A stretch of DNA of 56,541 nt from CAZMGB01 sp964565775 (GTDB lineage Bacteria; Chloroflexota; Dehalococcoidia; DSTF01; JALHUB01): positions 1 to 56,541 of the forward strand of contig CAZMGB010000021.1 in assembly GCA_964565775.1 (NCBI GenBank), in the 5' to 3' direction. Below the pieces are notes generated by a model. The model saw only the letters and a program-made list of their open reading frames with translations. It was not told the DNA's origin and made no database searches. A program made the translations under genes and the position numbers. Positions 25,296 to 33,692 of this stretch are shown here, one piece after another (the first letter of the stretch is position 1; each line of letters opens with the position of its first letter).

Positions 25296-25667
25296 TCACT
25301 CCTCGCCGAAGTCGTCGCCGTCCTCGCCTTCGTCACCGAGCACGTCTTCCGGCATCTCGCCCGCCTCCATGCGGTCGACCGCCTCGTCAAACTCGGGCCC
25401 GAGGTCCTCGCCTAACTGGGAACCCATCTTCCGCGCCCAGGCGGCGACGCTGCGGGGGTCGTTTTCGTCAACGTCGGCGAGGAGCGAGTCGTCGTCCAGG
25501 GCATCGAGAGCCGCCTCCTCGGAGCGCACCACCGCGAAGCGCGAGACGAGACGCGTGAGAGCGCCGCCGCAGTGGGGACACGCCGTCGCCTTCGGCGAGC
25601 CCATGCTGCGCTGAAAGAGGCTCACTCTGCGCCGACAGCCCTGGCAGCGATACTCGTATATTGGCAT
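25296..25667 (-). CDS. FmdB-family zinc-ribbon protein with acidic tail
   Basis: A 123-residue protein starting MPIYEYRCQGCRRRVSLFQR, second knuckle CPHCGGALTRLVSRFA. The C-terminal third is strongly acidic (EDVLGDEGEDGDDFGEE). It is a paralogue of the next gene downstream: the two share the layout ribbon, RFA motif, then DPR..W....G..L. It begins 16 bases after the nuclease gene. Function unknown. Confidence 0.8.
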   Translation of the reverse strand: MPIYEYRCQGCRRRVSLFQRSMGSPKATACPHCGGALTRLVSRFAVVRSEEAALDALDDDSLLADVDENDPRSVAAWARKMGSQLGEDLGPEFDEAVDRMEAGEMPEDVLGDEGEDGDDFGEE

Positions 25668-25683
25668 GTCGAGACGTCGCGCG

Positions 25684-26427
25684 CTACCAGCCCTCTGCGA
25701 GGCGGCGGCCGATGATCTCCTCCCGCCGCGGGCAGATGGACTGGTACTCGCAGAAGGCGCAGTGCCTGCCCACGTCGGCGGCATACCGCCGCTCCGATAT
25801 CATCTCCCTGTAGGCCGCCTCCGCCATCTCCAGGCTCTCCTCCAGCCGCTCCGGGGTCGGCGTCACCGACCAGGGCTTGCCGTCCTCGAGGTACAGGTAG
25901 GAGGCGCGCGCGACCGGTTGCAGGAGCTGCCGCTCCAAGAGAACAGTATAAAGGTGGAGCTGGTGGTCGTCGACCTCGTTGGGCTGGCGGCCGGTCTTGT
26001 AGTCGATTATGTGGAGGCCGCCGTTCTCCTGGTCGACGCGGTCGACACGGCCCATGATGGCGAGCCGGGGGTTGAGGGCCAGCTCGAAGTAGCCCTCGAG
26101 GATCAGGGGTTGAGCGGCCAGGTCCTGTTCCTCCCCGAAGCGTCGCAGCATGCCCAGGGCCCGCTCCCGCCATTGCTCCTCATCTTCCAGACTGAGGAAG
26201 CCTGCCCGATTGGTCTGCCACTGTTCGAGGAGCAGATCGAGGAGGCGCTGGGGCGAGCGTTCGTCCGGCGGCGCCGACTGGAAGAAGAGCTTGAGAGCGC
26301 TGTGCACGTGGGCGCCCACAGTGTTGTAGGCACTGGGGCGGCTTGGGATCCGCTCCACGTACCGGTACTTGTAACGCCGGCGACACTGGCGGAAGACCTT
26401 GAGTCGAAAGGGCGAGAGCTTGAACAT
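25684..26427 (-). CDS. PD-(D/E)XK superfamily nuclease, RecB/Cas4-like
   Basis: A 247-residue protein starting with FKLSPFRLKVFRQCRRRYKYRYV. The nuclease motif GRVDRVDQENGGLHIIDYKTG is near residues 126-146, with Asp, then D-Y-K. A C-terminal cluster CAFCEYQSICP, together with the N-terminal Cys of the RQC motif, should bind a 4Fe-4S cluster as in AddB/Cas4. No CRISPR array or AddA helicase is near, so a DNA-repair role is likelier. Confidence 0.82.
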   Translation of the reverse strand: MFKLSPFRLKVFRQCRRRYKYRYVERIPSRPSAYNTVGAHVHSALKLFFQSAPPDERSPQRLLDLLLEQWQTNRAGFLSLEDEEQWRERALGMLRRFGEEQDLAAQPLILEGYFELALNPRLAIMGRVDRVDQENGGLHIIDYKTGRQPNEVDDHQLHLYTVLLERQLLQPVARASYLYLEDGKPWSVTPTPERLEESLEMAEAAYREMISERRYAADVGRHCAFCEYQSICPRREEIIGRRLAEGW

Positions 26428-26457
26428 GGTGCAGGACTGGTGGTCAGGAGTCAGGTC

Positions 26458-26850
26458 TCAAGGCTCAGGAGCGGGAAGCTCATCCACGCTGAGAGCGTTC
26501 TCGATGTGCTCGACGCGCAGCAGGCGGCCACGCGGCGTAAGGTCCACCGCTACAACGTCGATGCGGCGGTCGGGAGGCAGGTCCGTGCGATCCTGGTCGT
26601 AGGTCTCGGCCGCGCGAAGTATCCTCATCGCCTTGACGGGCGTCACGGACTCAGCCGCCTCGCCCATACTGGAGCCTCGACGGGTCTTCACCTCCACGAA
26701 TGCCAGACAGCCGTCCTTCTCAGCGATTATGTCAATCTCACCCTCTCGACAGCGGAAGTTGCGCTCGCGTATGTGGTAGCCATGCGCCTCAAGGTGATCG
26801 GCGGCCAGCCGCTCGCCCATCTCACCCAGCCGCCGGCTTCCCGCGCTCAC
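26458..26850 (-). CDS. yraN: YraN / UPF0102 endonuclease-like protein
   Basis: A 130-residue protein starting with GTG 26850, whose GTGA overlaps the rnhB stop. Motifs: LGEMGERLAADHLEAHGYHI, NFRCREGEIDIIAEKDG and LAFVEVKTRRG. This is the Holliday-junction-resolvase-like UPF0102 family that commonly follows rnhB. Catalytic GE, D and EVK residues are intact. Confidence 0.88.
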   Translation of the reverse strand: MSAGSRRLGEMGERLAADHLEAHGYHIRERNFRCREGEIDIIAEKDGCLAFVEVKTRRGSSMGEAAESVTPVKAMRILRAAETYDQDRTDLPPDRRIDVVAVDLTPRGRLLRVEHIENALSVDELPAPEP

Positions 26851-27539
26851 AGAACCGGCGCCCCGCTTGGCAAACGCATCTGCCTGACACGGAGACCCTC
26901 GCCCGGCCGATCGGCCTGCGCATTCGGGCCGACGGCCCTCACCGGAGCGAACGATCGGCGATGGATCGCGCAGGCGCCTCGCTCCGCCAGCGCCGCCAGG
27001 TGCTCCGGCGTAGCATAGCCCTTGTGGCGGGCGAATCCGTAACCAGGGAAGCGGGAATCGTACTCGCACATGATCCTGTCCCGCTCCACCTTCGCCACGA
27101 TGGAGGCCGCGCCGATGGAGAGACAGAGCGCGTCCCCACGGACGATGGCCCTCTGGCCCGTGTCCAGGTCCAGGAGCGCACGTCCGTCTACGAGGATGAA
27201 GTGTGGCGCCTCCCCCAGGCCCGCGAGTGCCAGCCGCATAGCCTCGCGCGTCGCCGGCACGATGCCCCGGGCATCGATCACATCATGGCCGACCACTCCA
27301 ATGCCTACGTCGGCGTCGGCCCGGATGCGCTCGGCGAGCTGGCTCCTCAGGCGTGCCCTCAGCAGCTTGCTGTCGCGCACATCGGCCCACCAGGAGACAA
27401 TCTCCGACGGGTCCAGCACGACAGCAGCCGCCACGACGGGGCCTGCCAGGGGGCCGCGACCAGCCTCGTCCACGCCGGCCACGCGGCGGAGGCCGTTCCG
27501 CCAGCAGCGGATCTCCTCGCTCAGCGTAGGACACATCAT
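26847..27539 (-). CDS. rnhB: Ribonuclease HII
   Basis: A 230-residue protein with GVDEAGRGPLAGPVVAAAV (catalytic DE), DSKLL, SIGAASIVAKVERDR and YDSRFPGYGFARHKGYAT. It removes RNA from RNA-DNA hybrids and single ribonucleotides. The last ~30 residues extend past the usual end. Its stop overlaps the start of yraN. The ATG pair at 27539 has only a weak ribosome site. Confidence 0.93.
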   Translation of the reverse strand: MMCPTLSEEIRCWRNGLRRVAGVDEAGRGPLAGPVVAAAVVLDPSEIVSWWADVRDSKLLRARLRSQLAERIRADADVGIGVVGHDVIDARGIVPATREAMRLALAGLGEAPHFILVDGRALLDLDTGQRAIVRGDALCLSIGAASIVAKVERDRIMCEYDSRFPGYGFARHKGYATPEHLAALAERGACAIHRRSFAPVRAVGPNAQADRPGEGLRVRQMRLPSGAPVL

Positions 27540-27712
27540 GTCAGAGGGGCATCTCCCCCGCTCACGTGTCGGAGCCAGGTTCGCCTCGGTTTTATCACAC
27601 GGGCAACTCGATGTCCAATGAATAAGCTCCCTATCAATTGAGTCGCCCAGCCACTGCTAGCCGACGTGCTATCATAGGCTGCGGACCACGAAATCAAACC
27701 TGGAGGAGCACC

Positions 27713-27904
27713 ATGCCCATCGTCAGAGTGGAGATGTGGCCGGGGCGGACTCACGCCCAGAAGCAGGAGCTGGCCCGAGCGATCACGGAGTCGGTGTGCA
27801 ACATCGCCCACACCACGCCCGAAGCCACCATCGTCATCTTCCAGGACGTGGGGAAGGAGAACTGGGCGCAGTCGGGCGTGCTCGCCTCCGACGAAGAGGA
27901 CTAG
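27713..27904 (+). CDS. 4-Oxalocrotonate tautomerase-like protein
   Basis: A 63-residue protein starting MPIVRVEMWPGRTHAQKQELAR, with Pro2 as catalytic base of the tautomerase superfamily. Length and IVIFQDVGKENWAQSG match the single-domain 4-OT-like type. GGAGG is just upstream. The physiological substrate is unknown. It is isolated between divergent rnhB and ftsH. Confidence 0.85.
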   Translation: MPIVRVEMWPGRTHAQKQELARAITESVCNIAHTTPEATIVIFQDVGKENWAQSGVLASDEED

Positions 27905-28006
27905 GCGCCGGGCGCGGTGGCCAGAGCCTGTGTCGGTGCCGATGATACCTGGGGGCAGAGGCGGAGCAGCGGGCAGCAGGGGCAGCCTACGATCCTGGAT
28001 GCCTGC

Positions 28007-28033
28007 TTGGCGGCTTCCGCCCTATGCTATAAT
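28007..28033 (+). promoter_or_regulatory. Promoter of ftsH with extended -10
   Basis: TATAAT (28028-28033) is preceded by TGC, giving an extended -10 box. TTGGCG (28007-28012) lies 15 bases upstream. The start codon of ftsH is 67 bases downstream. Confidence 0.6.
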
Positions 28034-28100
28034 GTAGACGTACAAGTGGGGCCGCACTGTCGTAGCTGTGCTGTCCTCCTCGATCTCTTGGGGGGTTCCG

Positions 28101-30095
28101 ATGGGCTCCCGATGGATGCGCAATAGTTTCATCTATCTTCTCATCCTCGTAGCGGTCGTCGCTATCGTCATCTCCCTTTTCCGGCCCTCTTCCGGTACCG
28201 AAACCCGCGACCTGAGCCAGGTGATCGAGGACGCCCGCGCCGGGCGGATCGATACGATCCAGGCCAAGGGCGACTCCCTTACCATAATCCTCAAGAACAA
28301 CCAGCAGGAATACAAGTCGCGCAAGGAATCGGGCTCCAGCATCGTCCAGATCTTGAAGGACAACGGCGTCGAGGTAGGCGGCCAGAACGGCGTCAACGTC
28401 GAGGTGAAGGGCAGCGACAGCTTCGGCAACTGGATCGGCATCTTAATCAACTTCCTGCCGCTCATCATCTTCGGTGCGATTCTGATATTTATCATGCGCC
28501 AGGCGCAGGGGTCGAATTCGCAGGCCATGAATTTCGGACGCAGCCGGGCGCGCGTCTTTACGGGTAACAGGTCCACCATCACGTTCACGGATGTCGCGGG
28601 AGTGGAGGAGGCGAAGGAAGAGCTAAAAGAGGTCGTAGAGTTCCTGAAGTACCCGGAGAAGTTCGCCGCCCTGGGTGCGCGCATCCCGCGGGGCGTGCTC
28701 CTCGTGGGGCCGCCGGGCACGGGCAAGACGCTGCTAGCGAAGGCCGTCGCCGGCGAGGCGGCCGTGCCCTTCTTCTCGATCAGCGGCTCCGAGTTTGTCG
28801 AGATGTTCGTCGGTGTGGGCGCCTCGCGCGTGCGCGACCTCTTCGAGCAGGCGAAGCGTAACTCCCCGTGCATCGTCTTCGTCGACGAGATCGATGCCGT
28901 GGGCAGGCACCGCGGCGCCGGCCTCGGCGGCAGCCACGACGAGCGCGAGCAAACCCTGAACCAGATCCTGGTGGAGATGGACGGCTTCGACACCAGCACC
29001 AACGTCATCGTCGTTGCCGCCACCAACCGACCCGACATCCTCGACCCGGCCCTCCTCCGACCCGGTCGCTTCGACCGGCACGTCGTCCTGGATTCGCCCG
29101 ACGTCAAGGGGCGCAAGGCCATCCTCGAGGTGCACACAAAGGGCAAGCCGTTCGAGAAGGAGATGGACCTGGAGGTGCTGGCCAAGCAGACCCCCGGCTT
29201 CTCCGGCGCCGACCTGGCGAACCTGGTGAACGAGGCCGCAATTCTCGCCGCCCGCGCCAGCAAGAAGAAGATCGGCATGGACGAGTTCAACGAAGCCGTA
29301 GACAGGGTCATCGCCGGGCCGGAACGCAAGTCTCGCGTCATCAGCCCCAGGGAGAAGAAGATCATCGCCTATCACGAGTCCGGCCACGCACTGGTGGGGT
29401 ATCTCCTCCCCGACGCCGACCCGCCCTACAAGATCAGCATCGTCTCGCGCGGCATGGCGGGCGGCTTCACCCGCTTCCTGCCCGAGGAGGACCGCCACCT
29501 GGCGACCCGCACCCAGTTCCAGGCCAGGCTGGCGGCGACCCTGGGTGGCCACGTCGCGGAGGAACTCGCCCTGGGCGAGATGACCACCGGCCCTCAGAAC
29601 GACATCGAGCAGGCGACGCGCATCGCCCGCCAGATGGTCACTCAGTGGGGCATGAGTGAGAAGCTGGGCCCGCGCACCTTCGGACGCAAGGAGGAGATGG
29701 TATTCCTGGGGCGCGAGATCTCCGAGCAGCGCAACTACAGCGAGAAGGTCGCGGAGGAGATCGACGACGAGGTGCGCCGCATCATCGACGAGGCATACAA
29801 CACGGCAAAGAAGGTCCTCACGGAGCACCGCCAGAAGCTGGAACAGATGGTACATACGCTGCTCGAGGAGGAGACCCTCGAGGGCGATACCCTGACAGCC
29901 GTGCTGGAGGCGCCGCCCGACGCAGAAGTGCCGCTGGCAAGACCGGAAGAGGGCGGACCCGAGACGAAGCCGCCCGAGGCGGAGGCACCCGGCGAAGAGC
30001 CTGCCGCCGAGCCGAAGCTCGGCAAGCCGGGGCTGGCCTGGGAGGGCGGCCAGGCGACGATCCGCCTCCAGGACGAGCCGTCGGGCACCGAGTAG
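28101..30095 (+). CDS. ftsH: ATP-dependent zinc metalloprotease FtsH
   Basis: ATG 28101 (MGSRWMRNSF) follows GGGGGG. A 664-residue protein with two membrane helices (FIYLLILVAVVAIVISLF and WIGILINFLPLIIFGAILIF), an AAA domain (GPPGTGKT, CIVFVDEID, second region of homology) and the M41 protease motif HESGH, where most relatives have HEAGH. The last ~60 residues are Pro/Glu-rich. It degrades membrane and short-lived cytosolic proteins. Confidence 0.95.
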   Translation: MGSRWMRNSFIYLLILVAVVAIVISLFRPSSGTETRDLSQVIEDARAGRIDTIQAKGDSLTIILKNNQQEYKSRKESGSSIVQILKDNGVEVGGQNGVNVEVKGSDSFGNWIGILINFLPLIIFGAILIFIMRQAQGSNSQAMNFGRSRARVFTGNRSTITFTDVAGVEEAKEELKEVVEFLKYPEKFAALGARIPRGVLLVGPPGTGKTLLAKAVAGEAAVPFFSISGSEFVEMFVGVGASRVRDLFEQAKRNSPCIVFVDEIDAVGRHRGAGLGGSHDEREQTLNQILVEMDGFDTSTNVIVVAATNRPDILDPALLRPGRFDRHVVLDSPDVKGRKAILEVHTKGKPFEKEMDLEVLAKQTPGFSGADLANLVNEAAILAARASKKKIGMDEFNEAVDRVIAGPERKSRVISPREKKIIAYHESGHALVGYLLPDADPPYKISIVSRGMAGGFTRFLPEEDRHLATRTQFQARLAATLGGHVAEELALGEMTTGPQNDIEQATRIARQMVTQWGMSEKLGPRTFGRKEEMVFLGREISEQRNYSEKVAEEIDDEVRRIIDEAYNTAKKVLTEHRQKLEQMVHTLLEEETLEGDTLTAVLEAPPDAEVPLARPEEGGPETKPPEAEAPGEEPAAEPKLGKPGLAWEGGQATIRLQDEPSGTE

Positions 30096-30185
30096 GACCC
30101 AACACTGCTCGCCGGGGCTGCCGGGAGCCGGGCCGCTGACGGCCCGGCTCATTCGCGCCGGGTGCAGCCCGCTCAGCACATAGGT

Positions 30186-30214
30186 TTGACTCAACCCGAC
30201 CCTAAAGGTAGAAT
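30186..30214 (+). promoter_or_regulatory. Promoter of the rplU operon
   Basis: TTGACT (30186-30191) and TAGAAT (30209-30214) with exactly 17 bases between, 31 bases ahead of the rplU start. Confidence 0.65.
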
Positions 30215-30244
30215 CAGAGGCGTATTCGCACGAGAGGGAAAGCC

Positions 30245-30613
30245 TTGGTCTACGCCGTTGTCCGCACGGGCGGTAAGCAGTACAAAGTCGAGGAGGGCGG
30301 CACCATCGATGTCGAGCGGCTTCAGGCGCCCGAGGGTGAGCGCGTGGAGCTGAGCGAGGTCCTCCTGCTGGCTGACGGCGGGAACGTCACAGTCGGCACA
30401 CCGACGGTGGCTGGGGCGAAGGTAGTGGCGGAGGTCGTGGCCCACGGTCGCGGTAAGAAGGTCATCGTCTTCAAGTACAAGGCCAAGACGCGCCACCGCG
30501 CCAAGACCGGCCATCGCCAGGGCTACACGCGGCTCGCCATACGCGAGATCCAGGCCGACGGCGAGAAGCCCAAGGCTCGCCGGCGCCGCAAGGAGACTGA
30601 GGCAGAGGGCTAG
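30245..30613 (+). CDS. rplU: 50S ribosomal protein L21
   Basis: A 122-residue protein from a TTG start (MVYAVVRTGGKQYKVEEGGTI). The L21 signature KYKAKTRHRAKTGHRQGYT is intact, and a basic tail of ~20 residues (KARRRRKETEAEG) follows. It binds 23S rRNA domain I and L20. The gene is followed two bases later by rpmA, the usual order. Confidence 0.95.
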   Translation: MVYAVVRTGGKQYKVEEGGTIDVERLQAPEGERVELSEVLLLADGGNVTVGTPTVAGAKVVAEVVAHGRGKKVIVFKYKAKTRHRAKTGHRQGYTRLAIREIQADGEKPKARRRRKETEAEG

Positions 30614-30615
30614 CC

Positions 30616-30888
30616 ATGGCACACAAGAAGAGCGGCGGCAGCACCAAAGGCGGTCGCGATAGCCAGTCGAAGCGACTGGGCGTGAAGCGGTTCGACGGGC
30701 AACTGGTCCTGCCGGGAACCATAATCGTGCGCCAGCGGGGCACGCGCATCCACCCCGGGCGCAACGTGGGCCTGGGGCGCGATTACACCATCTACTCGCT
30801 GGTCAAGGGAACAGTGAAGTTCGAGCCCTACGCTAAGGGGCGCCGCAAGAAGGTCAGCGTCCACGCCTCGGCCGAGCAGTCCGCTTGA
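30616..30888 (+). CDS. rpmA: 50S ribosomal protein L27
   Basis: A 90-residue protein starting MAHKKSGGSTKGGRDSQSKR, with GNxxVRQRGTRIHPG in the form GTIIVRQRGTRIHPGRNVG. The N-terminus reaches the peptidyl-transferase centre. There is no Firmicutes-type N-terminal extension to be cleaved. Confidence 0.95.
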   Translation: MAHKKSGGSTKGGRDSQSKRLGVKRFDGQLVLPGTIIVRQRGTRIHPGRNVGLGRDYTIYSLVKGTVKFEPYAKGRRKKVSVHASAEQSA

Positions 30889-30935
30889 GTTGTCCCAAGC
30901 CTGGCCCGGCCCATCGAGCCAGCGAGGACCCGGAG

Positions 30936-31139
30936 ATGAAACCCAAGATACACCCCGAATACCTCGAAACGACGGTGCAGTGCGCCTGCGGCAACACATG
31001 GCAGACTCGCTCGACGAAGCCACGGCTCCACCTGGAGGTCTGTAGCCGCTGCCACCCCTTCTTCACAGGCGAACAGCGCCTCGTCGACACCGCCGGCCGT
31101 GTCGAGCGATTCAAACGCCGCTACGGAATCAAGGACTAG
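30936..31139 (+). CDS. rpmE: 50S ribosomal protein L31, zinc-binding form
   Basis: ATG 30936 (MKPKIHPEYLETTVQCACGN) has CCGGAG upstream. A 67-residue protein with CACGN and CSRCHPFFTGEQRLVDTAGRVERF; the paired cysteines define the zinc-binding L31 type. A strong terminator follows. Confidence 0.95.
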   Translation: MKPKIHPEYLETTVQCACGNTWQTRSTKPRLHLEVCSRCHPFFTGEQRLVDTAGRVERFKRRYGIKD

Positions 31140-31148
31140 GAACCCCAC

Positions 31149-31180
31149 CGAAGAGGCCCGACCAGCGTCGGGCCTCTTCG
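31149..31180 (+). terminator. Rho-independent terminator of the ribosomal operon
   Basis: A 14-bp perfect stem (31149-31162 with 31167-31180), CAGC loop, then TTTGT. Confidence 0.8.
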
Positions 31181-31197
31181 TTTGTGCGGCGGCTTAC

Positions 31198-31226
31198 TTG
31201 ACAAAGATACTTGACAATGTCAAAAT
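31198..31226 (+). promoter_or_regulatory. Promoter with TTGACA palindrome
   Basis: TTGACA at 31198-31203 lies 17 bases before CAAAAT (31221-31226). A second TTGACA at 31211-31216 forms a perfect palindrome with TGTCAA (31218-31223) around one A, an operator-like site within the spacer. It faces the TusA/DsrE remnant. Confidence 0.45.
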
Positions 31227-31309
31227 AGACCCAGGCAGCCGAGTGAACGGCCCACCAGGGCGGCCGGAGCCACTACGAGCGGGCCCACCCCTTGAAGCGG
31301 AGGTAGTCA

Positions 31310-31506
31310 GTGACCACTAGCGTACGCGCCGACCGCACCCTGGACGTTCGCGGGCAGTCCGGGCCGGCGTCAAGCTCATGGTCTGCGAGCAGAGCTGCAT
31401 GCTGCTGGGCATTGACCGCGGCGACTTCATCGAGGGGGCAGAGGTCGTCGGCGCCGCCACCCTGAACGATATCAAGCTGGAGGCGGACGCCGTCATCAAC
31501 GTCTAG
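31310..31506 (+). pseudogene. TusA/DsrE chimeric remnant
   Basis: GTG 31310 with GGAGGT upstream opens a frame reading RADRTLDVRGQSGP, the TusA start, but the catalytic Cys of the CP motif is Gly. The frame then loses similarity and stops at 31463-31465. A different frame ends VKLMVCEQSCMLLGIDRGD and EGAEVVGAATLNDIKLEADAVINV with TAG at 31504-31506, which is the C-terminus of a DsrE/DsrF-like sulfur carrier. I read this as the fused remains of a tusA-dsrE pair after a deletion and frameshift. Confidence 0.65.
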
Positions 31507-31534
31507 CACCTCCCGACCAGCGGAGAGGACAGCG

Positions 31535-31561
31535 AAGGGCCAGGCTTGAAGCCTGGCCCTT
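31535..31561. terminator. Bidirectional terminator hairpin
   Basis: A 12-bp stem (31535-31546 with 31550-31561), TGA loop, then TGTCTT. The core closely resembles the hairpin at 21037-21064. It separates the remnant from the convergent HEPN gene. Confidence 0.7.
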
Positions 31562-31604
31562 TGTCTTGCCCATGGACCCGGGAGTCAGGCGCACTCGTCA
31601 GCGC

Positions 31605-32390
31605 CTAGGGGGCGGCGAACTCCTGCAGGTGCGATTCGAGCACGCCCACTAGAGCTGGCATGAGGCACCTGAAAAACCCCACGTAGTCCAACATGACAGA
31701 AGGCCCAATGGTTTGGTAGCCCGGGCCCCGATGGGAAATCGCGTTCCGGTCTGATATGAACTGCGACAGCCTGCCTCTTGCGGACACAACCGTGGTACCC
31801 TGGCCTGCGCAGTTCAGGTATTGCTGCAGAACCTGGTCGCCACAGATTTGCGGCCAGAGCTCTGTGACGCCCGCCCGTCTCATGAGATCCTTGAGCTCGT
31901 CGGGCCACAAGTTCCTGTCGTGCTGAGAAAAGCCTCCCGCATAGAGCCTTACTGGGGTCCCCATGCGGTGGCATTGAATGAGATCCTCAACAACCTGTAC
32001 GTAGTCCACAGTGGGGTCGCGTGGGTTCTCCGGCCCCCTGCGCAACAAGTCCCCAATGAAACGTAAGTTCTGAACCCGGATATCCTCCGGCAAATCGGTA
32101 TACACCGAGACCTTCTGGCACTTAAGGCGCACAAGCTCTTCCACAAGATCCCTGACGGCAACCTCGAACTGGGCAGAGAGATACAGCAAGGACCCGTCCA
32201 GGGCTATGGTTTCCCAGGTTCTCTGCGACCGGATTGTCCCCCTCACAGAACCAGCCGCCCTTCCCAGTGGGCCGCGGAGCGCACTCCGAGGGGCGCTTGC
32301 CGCCCCCAGCACCCTCAGGTCTTCAACGAGACTCACGTTCCTCTCGACATCATTCAGATGTCCGAGGAACGTTTGCAGTATGCTCCTCAC
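31605..32390 (-). CDS. HEPN-domain protein (MAE_28990/MAE_18760 type), putative RNase toxin
   Basis: A 261-residue protein starting with GTG 32390, whose GTGA overlaps the DUF262 stop. The N-terminal half (LGHLNDVERNVSLVEDLRVL, then LYLSAQFEVAVRDLVEELV) and the SDRNAISHRGPG segment fit the large RiboL-PSP/MAE-type HEPN family. RNAISH is the R-x4-H catalytic motif of HEPN ribonucleases. G+C content is lower than in flanking genes. With the DUF262 partner it likely forms a two-gene defence or abortive-infection cassette. Activity is inferred. Confidence 0.75.
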   Translation of the reverse strand: MRSILQTFLGHLNDVERNVSLVEDLRVLGAASAPRSALRGPLGRAAGSVRGTIRSQRTWETIALDGSLLYLSAQFEVAVRDLVEELVRLKCQKVSVYTDLPEDIRVQNLRFIGDLLRRGPENPRDPTVDYVQVVEDLIQCHRMGTPVRLYAGGFSQHDRNLWPDELKDLMRRAGVTELWPQICGDQVLQQYLNCAGQGTTVVSARGRLSQFISDRNAISHRGPGYQTIGPSVMLDYVGFFRCLMPALVGVLESHLQEFAAP

Positions 32391-33664
32391 TGTTGCCCCT
32401 CAAGCACCCCGGCAAAAAGCCGCGTCAGCAGATCGACGCGCTCAACTGTGGACTTCCTGGTGTTCGCCCGACCAACGAGAAGTTCGTATGTGTCCTCCGA
32501 TCCCAGGAGTTCGTTGGTCCTTTCCACGACAAGAGCGGACCCTGCGACCAGTGCATCCTTTATGCCTTCGCGCTCTGATTGACTGACACCCTGCAGTTGG
32601 CGCTCGATGCCAACCATGACGGCATCGTACAGCGGCCTTGACAACGGGCCGCGTTTTCTGGCCGGGCTAGGTGCAAGGCGAAACGTGCGATCCCCGTAAA
32701 TGCGATGGGCAGTCTCGAGACAGTCCAAGTACTCAACCCGGAGCCTCGCTACGTCGGGAGGCGGATTCAGGTGGCGCATCATACAGTTGTCAAGGGACGC
32801 CTTCATGCTCCCTGCCAGGCTGTCCGTCTCCCGGATGGCAAAGAACCTCAGGGCAATCTCGCAGTCGCCCATCTGTCGATAGATCGAGTTCCTGAGTAGT
32901 TCGGGCGCCGGATGGGTTTCCTCGCCCCTTGTTCTTCGCGGTATGTCCCAAATCCTAGTGAACAGGGGATGGCGAGAAAGCTCGTGCAGAAGGTCATTGA
33001 AGGGACCTGCGTACATGCAGTTGCGGATTTCCTGAGGATTCAGCTTGACTCCTCCGGTATTGAGGCGCTCAAAGGCGAATCTGCGAAGCTCCTGAGACTC
33101 CTCCTCAGTCCGAGTAGTCTCTGCCAGTAGAATGACGGCTGAGATAGACCGGCGGTTCAAGCCCGCCTTTATACGTTCTGGGAGATCCTTCCATCTGCGC
33201 CCGTCTAGGGAGGCCCACTTCTGCAAGCCAGTTAGTTCAAACTCGTTTGCAAAGAACTCCTTTACTGTGCTGAGCCTTTGTTGCCCGTCCATGACTTCGT
33301 ATCTCGCATAGTCAGTCTCATAAAGGAATACCGGGGGTATGGGGACATTCATCAGAAGCGACTCTATGAGTCGGGACTTCATCTTCCTGTCCCATCTCAA
33401 CCGCCGCTGATACGCGGGAGTAAGGTTGAGATACTGGTCCTGCCTGAAGGCTTCGAGTAGCTGCGGAATTAGGAAGTCATTTCGCTGCGTGACGATGCGG
33501 GTGGTAGCAGAGTCGTACTGCTGCTCTAGCTGCGAATCGCTGAGCTTGCGGCGCCGTTTCTTAGGCACATCGTCCCATGGAATTTCCTCTTCCACCCATT
33601 GCTCCCCCTCATGATTCGGGGCACCAGTCGCCGGCTGTTTCAGTCCCCGCCTAGCATTGCGCAT
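32387..33664 (-). CDS. DUF262 (GmrSD-N/ParB-like) domain protein
   Basis: I use ATG 33664, seven bases after GGAGGG; ATG 33670 would add two residues. The 425-residue protein has TPAYQRRLRWDRKMKSRLIESLLMN, PPVFLYE and the signature MDGQQRLSTVKEFF (DGQQR), a ParB/sulfiredoxin-like nucleotide-hydrolysing fold used in type IV modification-dependent systems. There is no DUF1524 HNH domain in this chain, so nuclease action is presumably supplied by the HEPN partner. It follows hisI by 28 bases. Confidence 0.82.
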   Translation of the reverse strand: MRNARRGLKQPATGAPNHEGEQWVEEEIPWDDVPKKRRRKLSDSQLEQQYDSATTRIVTQRNDFLIPQLLEAFRQDQYLNLTPAYQRRLRWDRKMKSRLIESLLMNVPIPPVFLYETDYARYEVMDGQQRLSTVKEFFANEFELTGLQKWASLDGRRWKDLPERIKAGLNRRSISAVILLAETTRTEEESQELRRFAFERLNTGGVKLNPQEIRNCMYAGPFNDLLHELSRHPLFTRIWDIPRRTRGEETHPAPELLRNSIYRQMGDCEIALRFFAIRETDSLAGSMKASLDNCMMRHLNPPPDVARLRVEYLDCLETAHRIYGDRTFRLAPSPARKRGPLSRPLYDAVMVGIERQLQGVSQSEREGIKDALVAGSALVVERTNELLGSEDTYELLVGRANTRKSTVERVDLLTRLFAGVLEGQQ

Positions 33665-33692
33665 GGCCATTCCCTCCCCGATTGTTGGGTCC

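Noticed and set aside
25684..26427. Cas4 of a CRISPR system
   Set aside because: No cas1, cas2 or repeat array is present; the protein fits stand-alone RecB-like nucleases equally well.
28734..30194. A 486-residue minus-strand open frame opposite ftsH
   Set aside because: No domain pattern, and ftsH is unmistakable on the plus strand.
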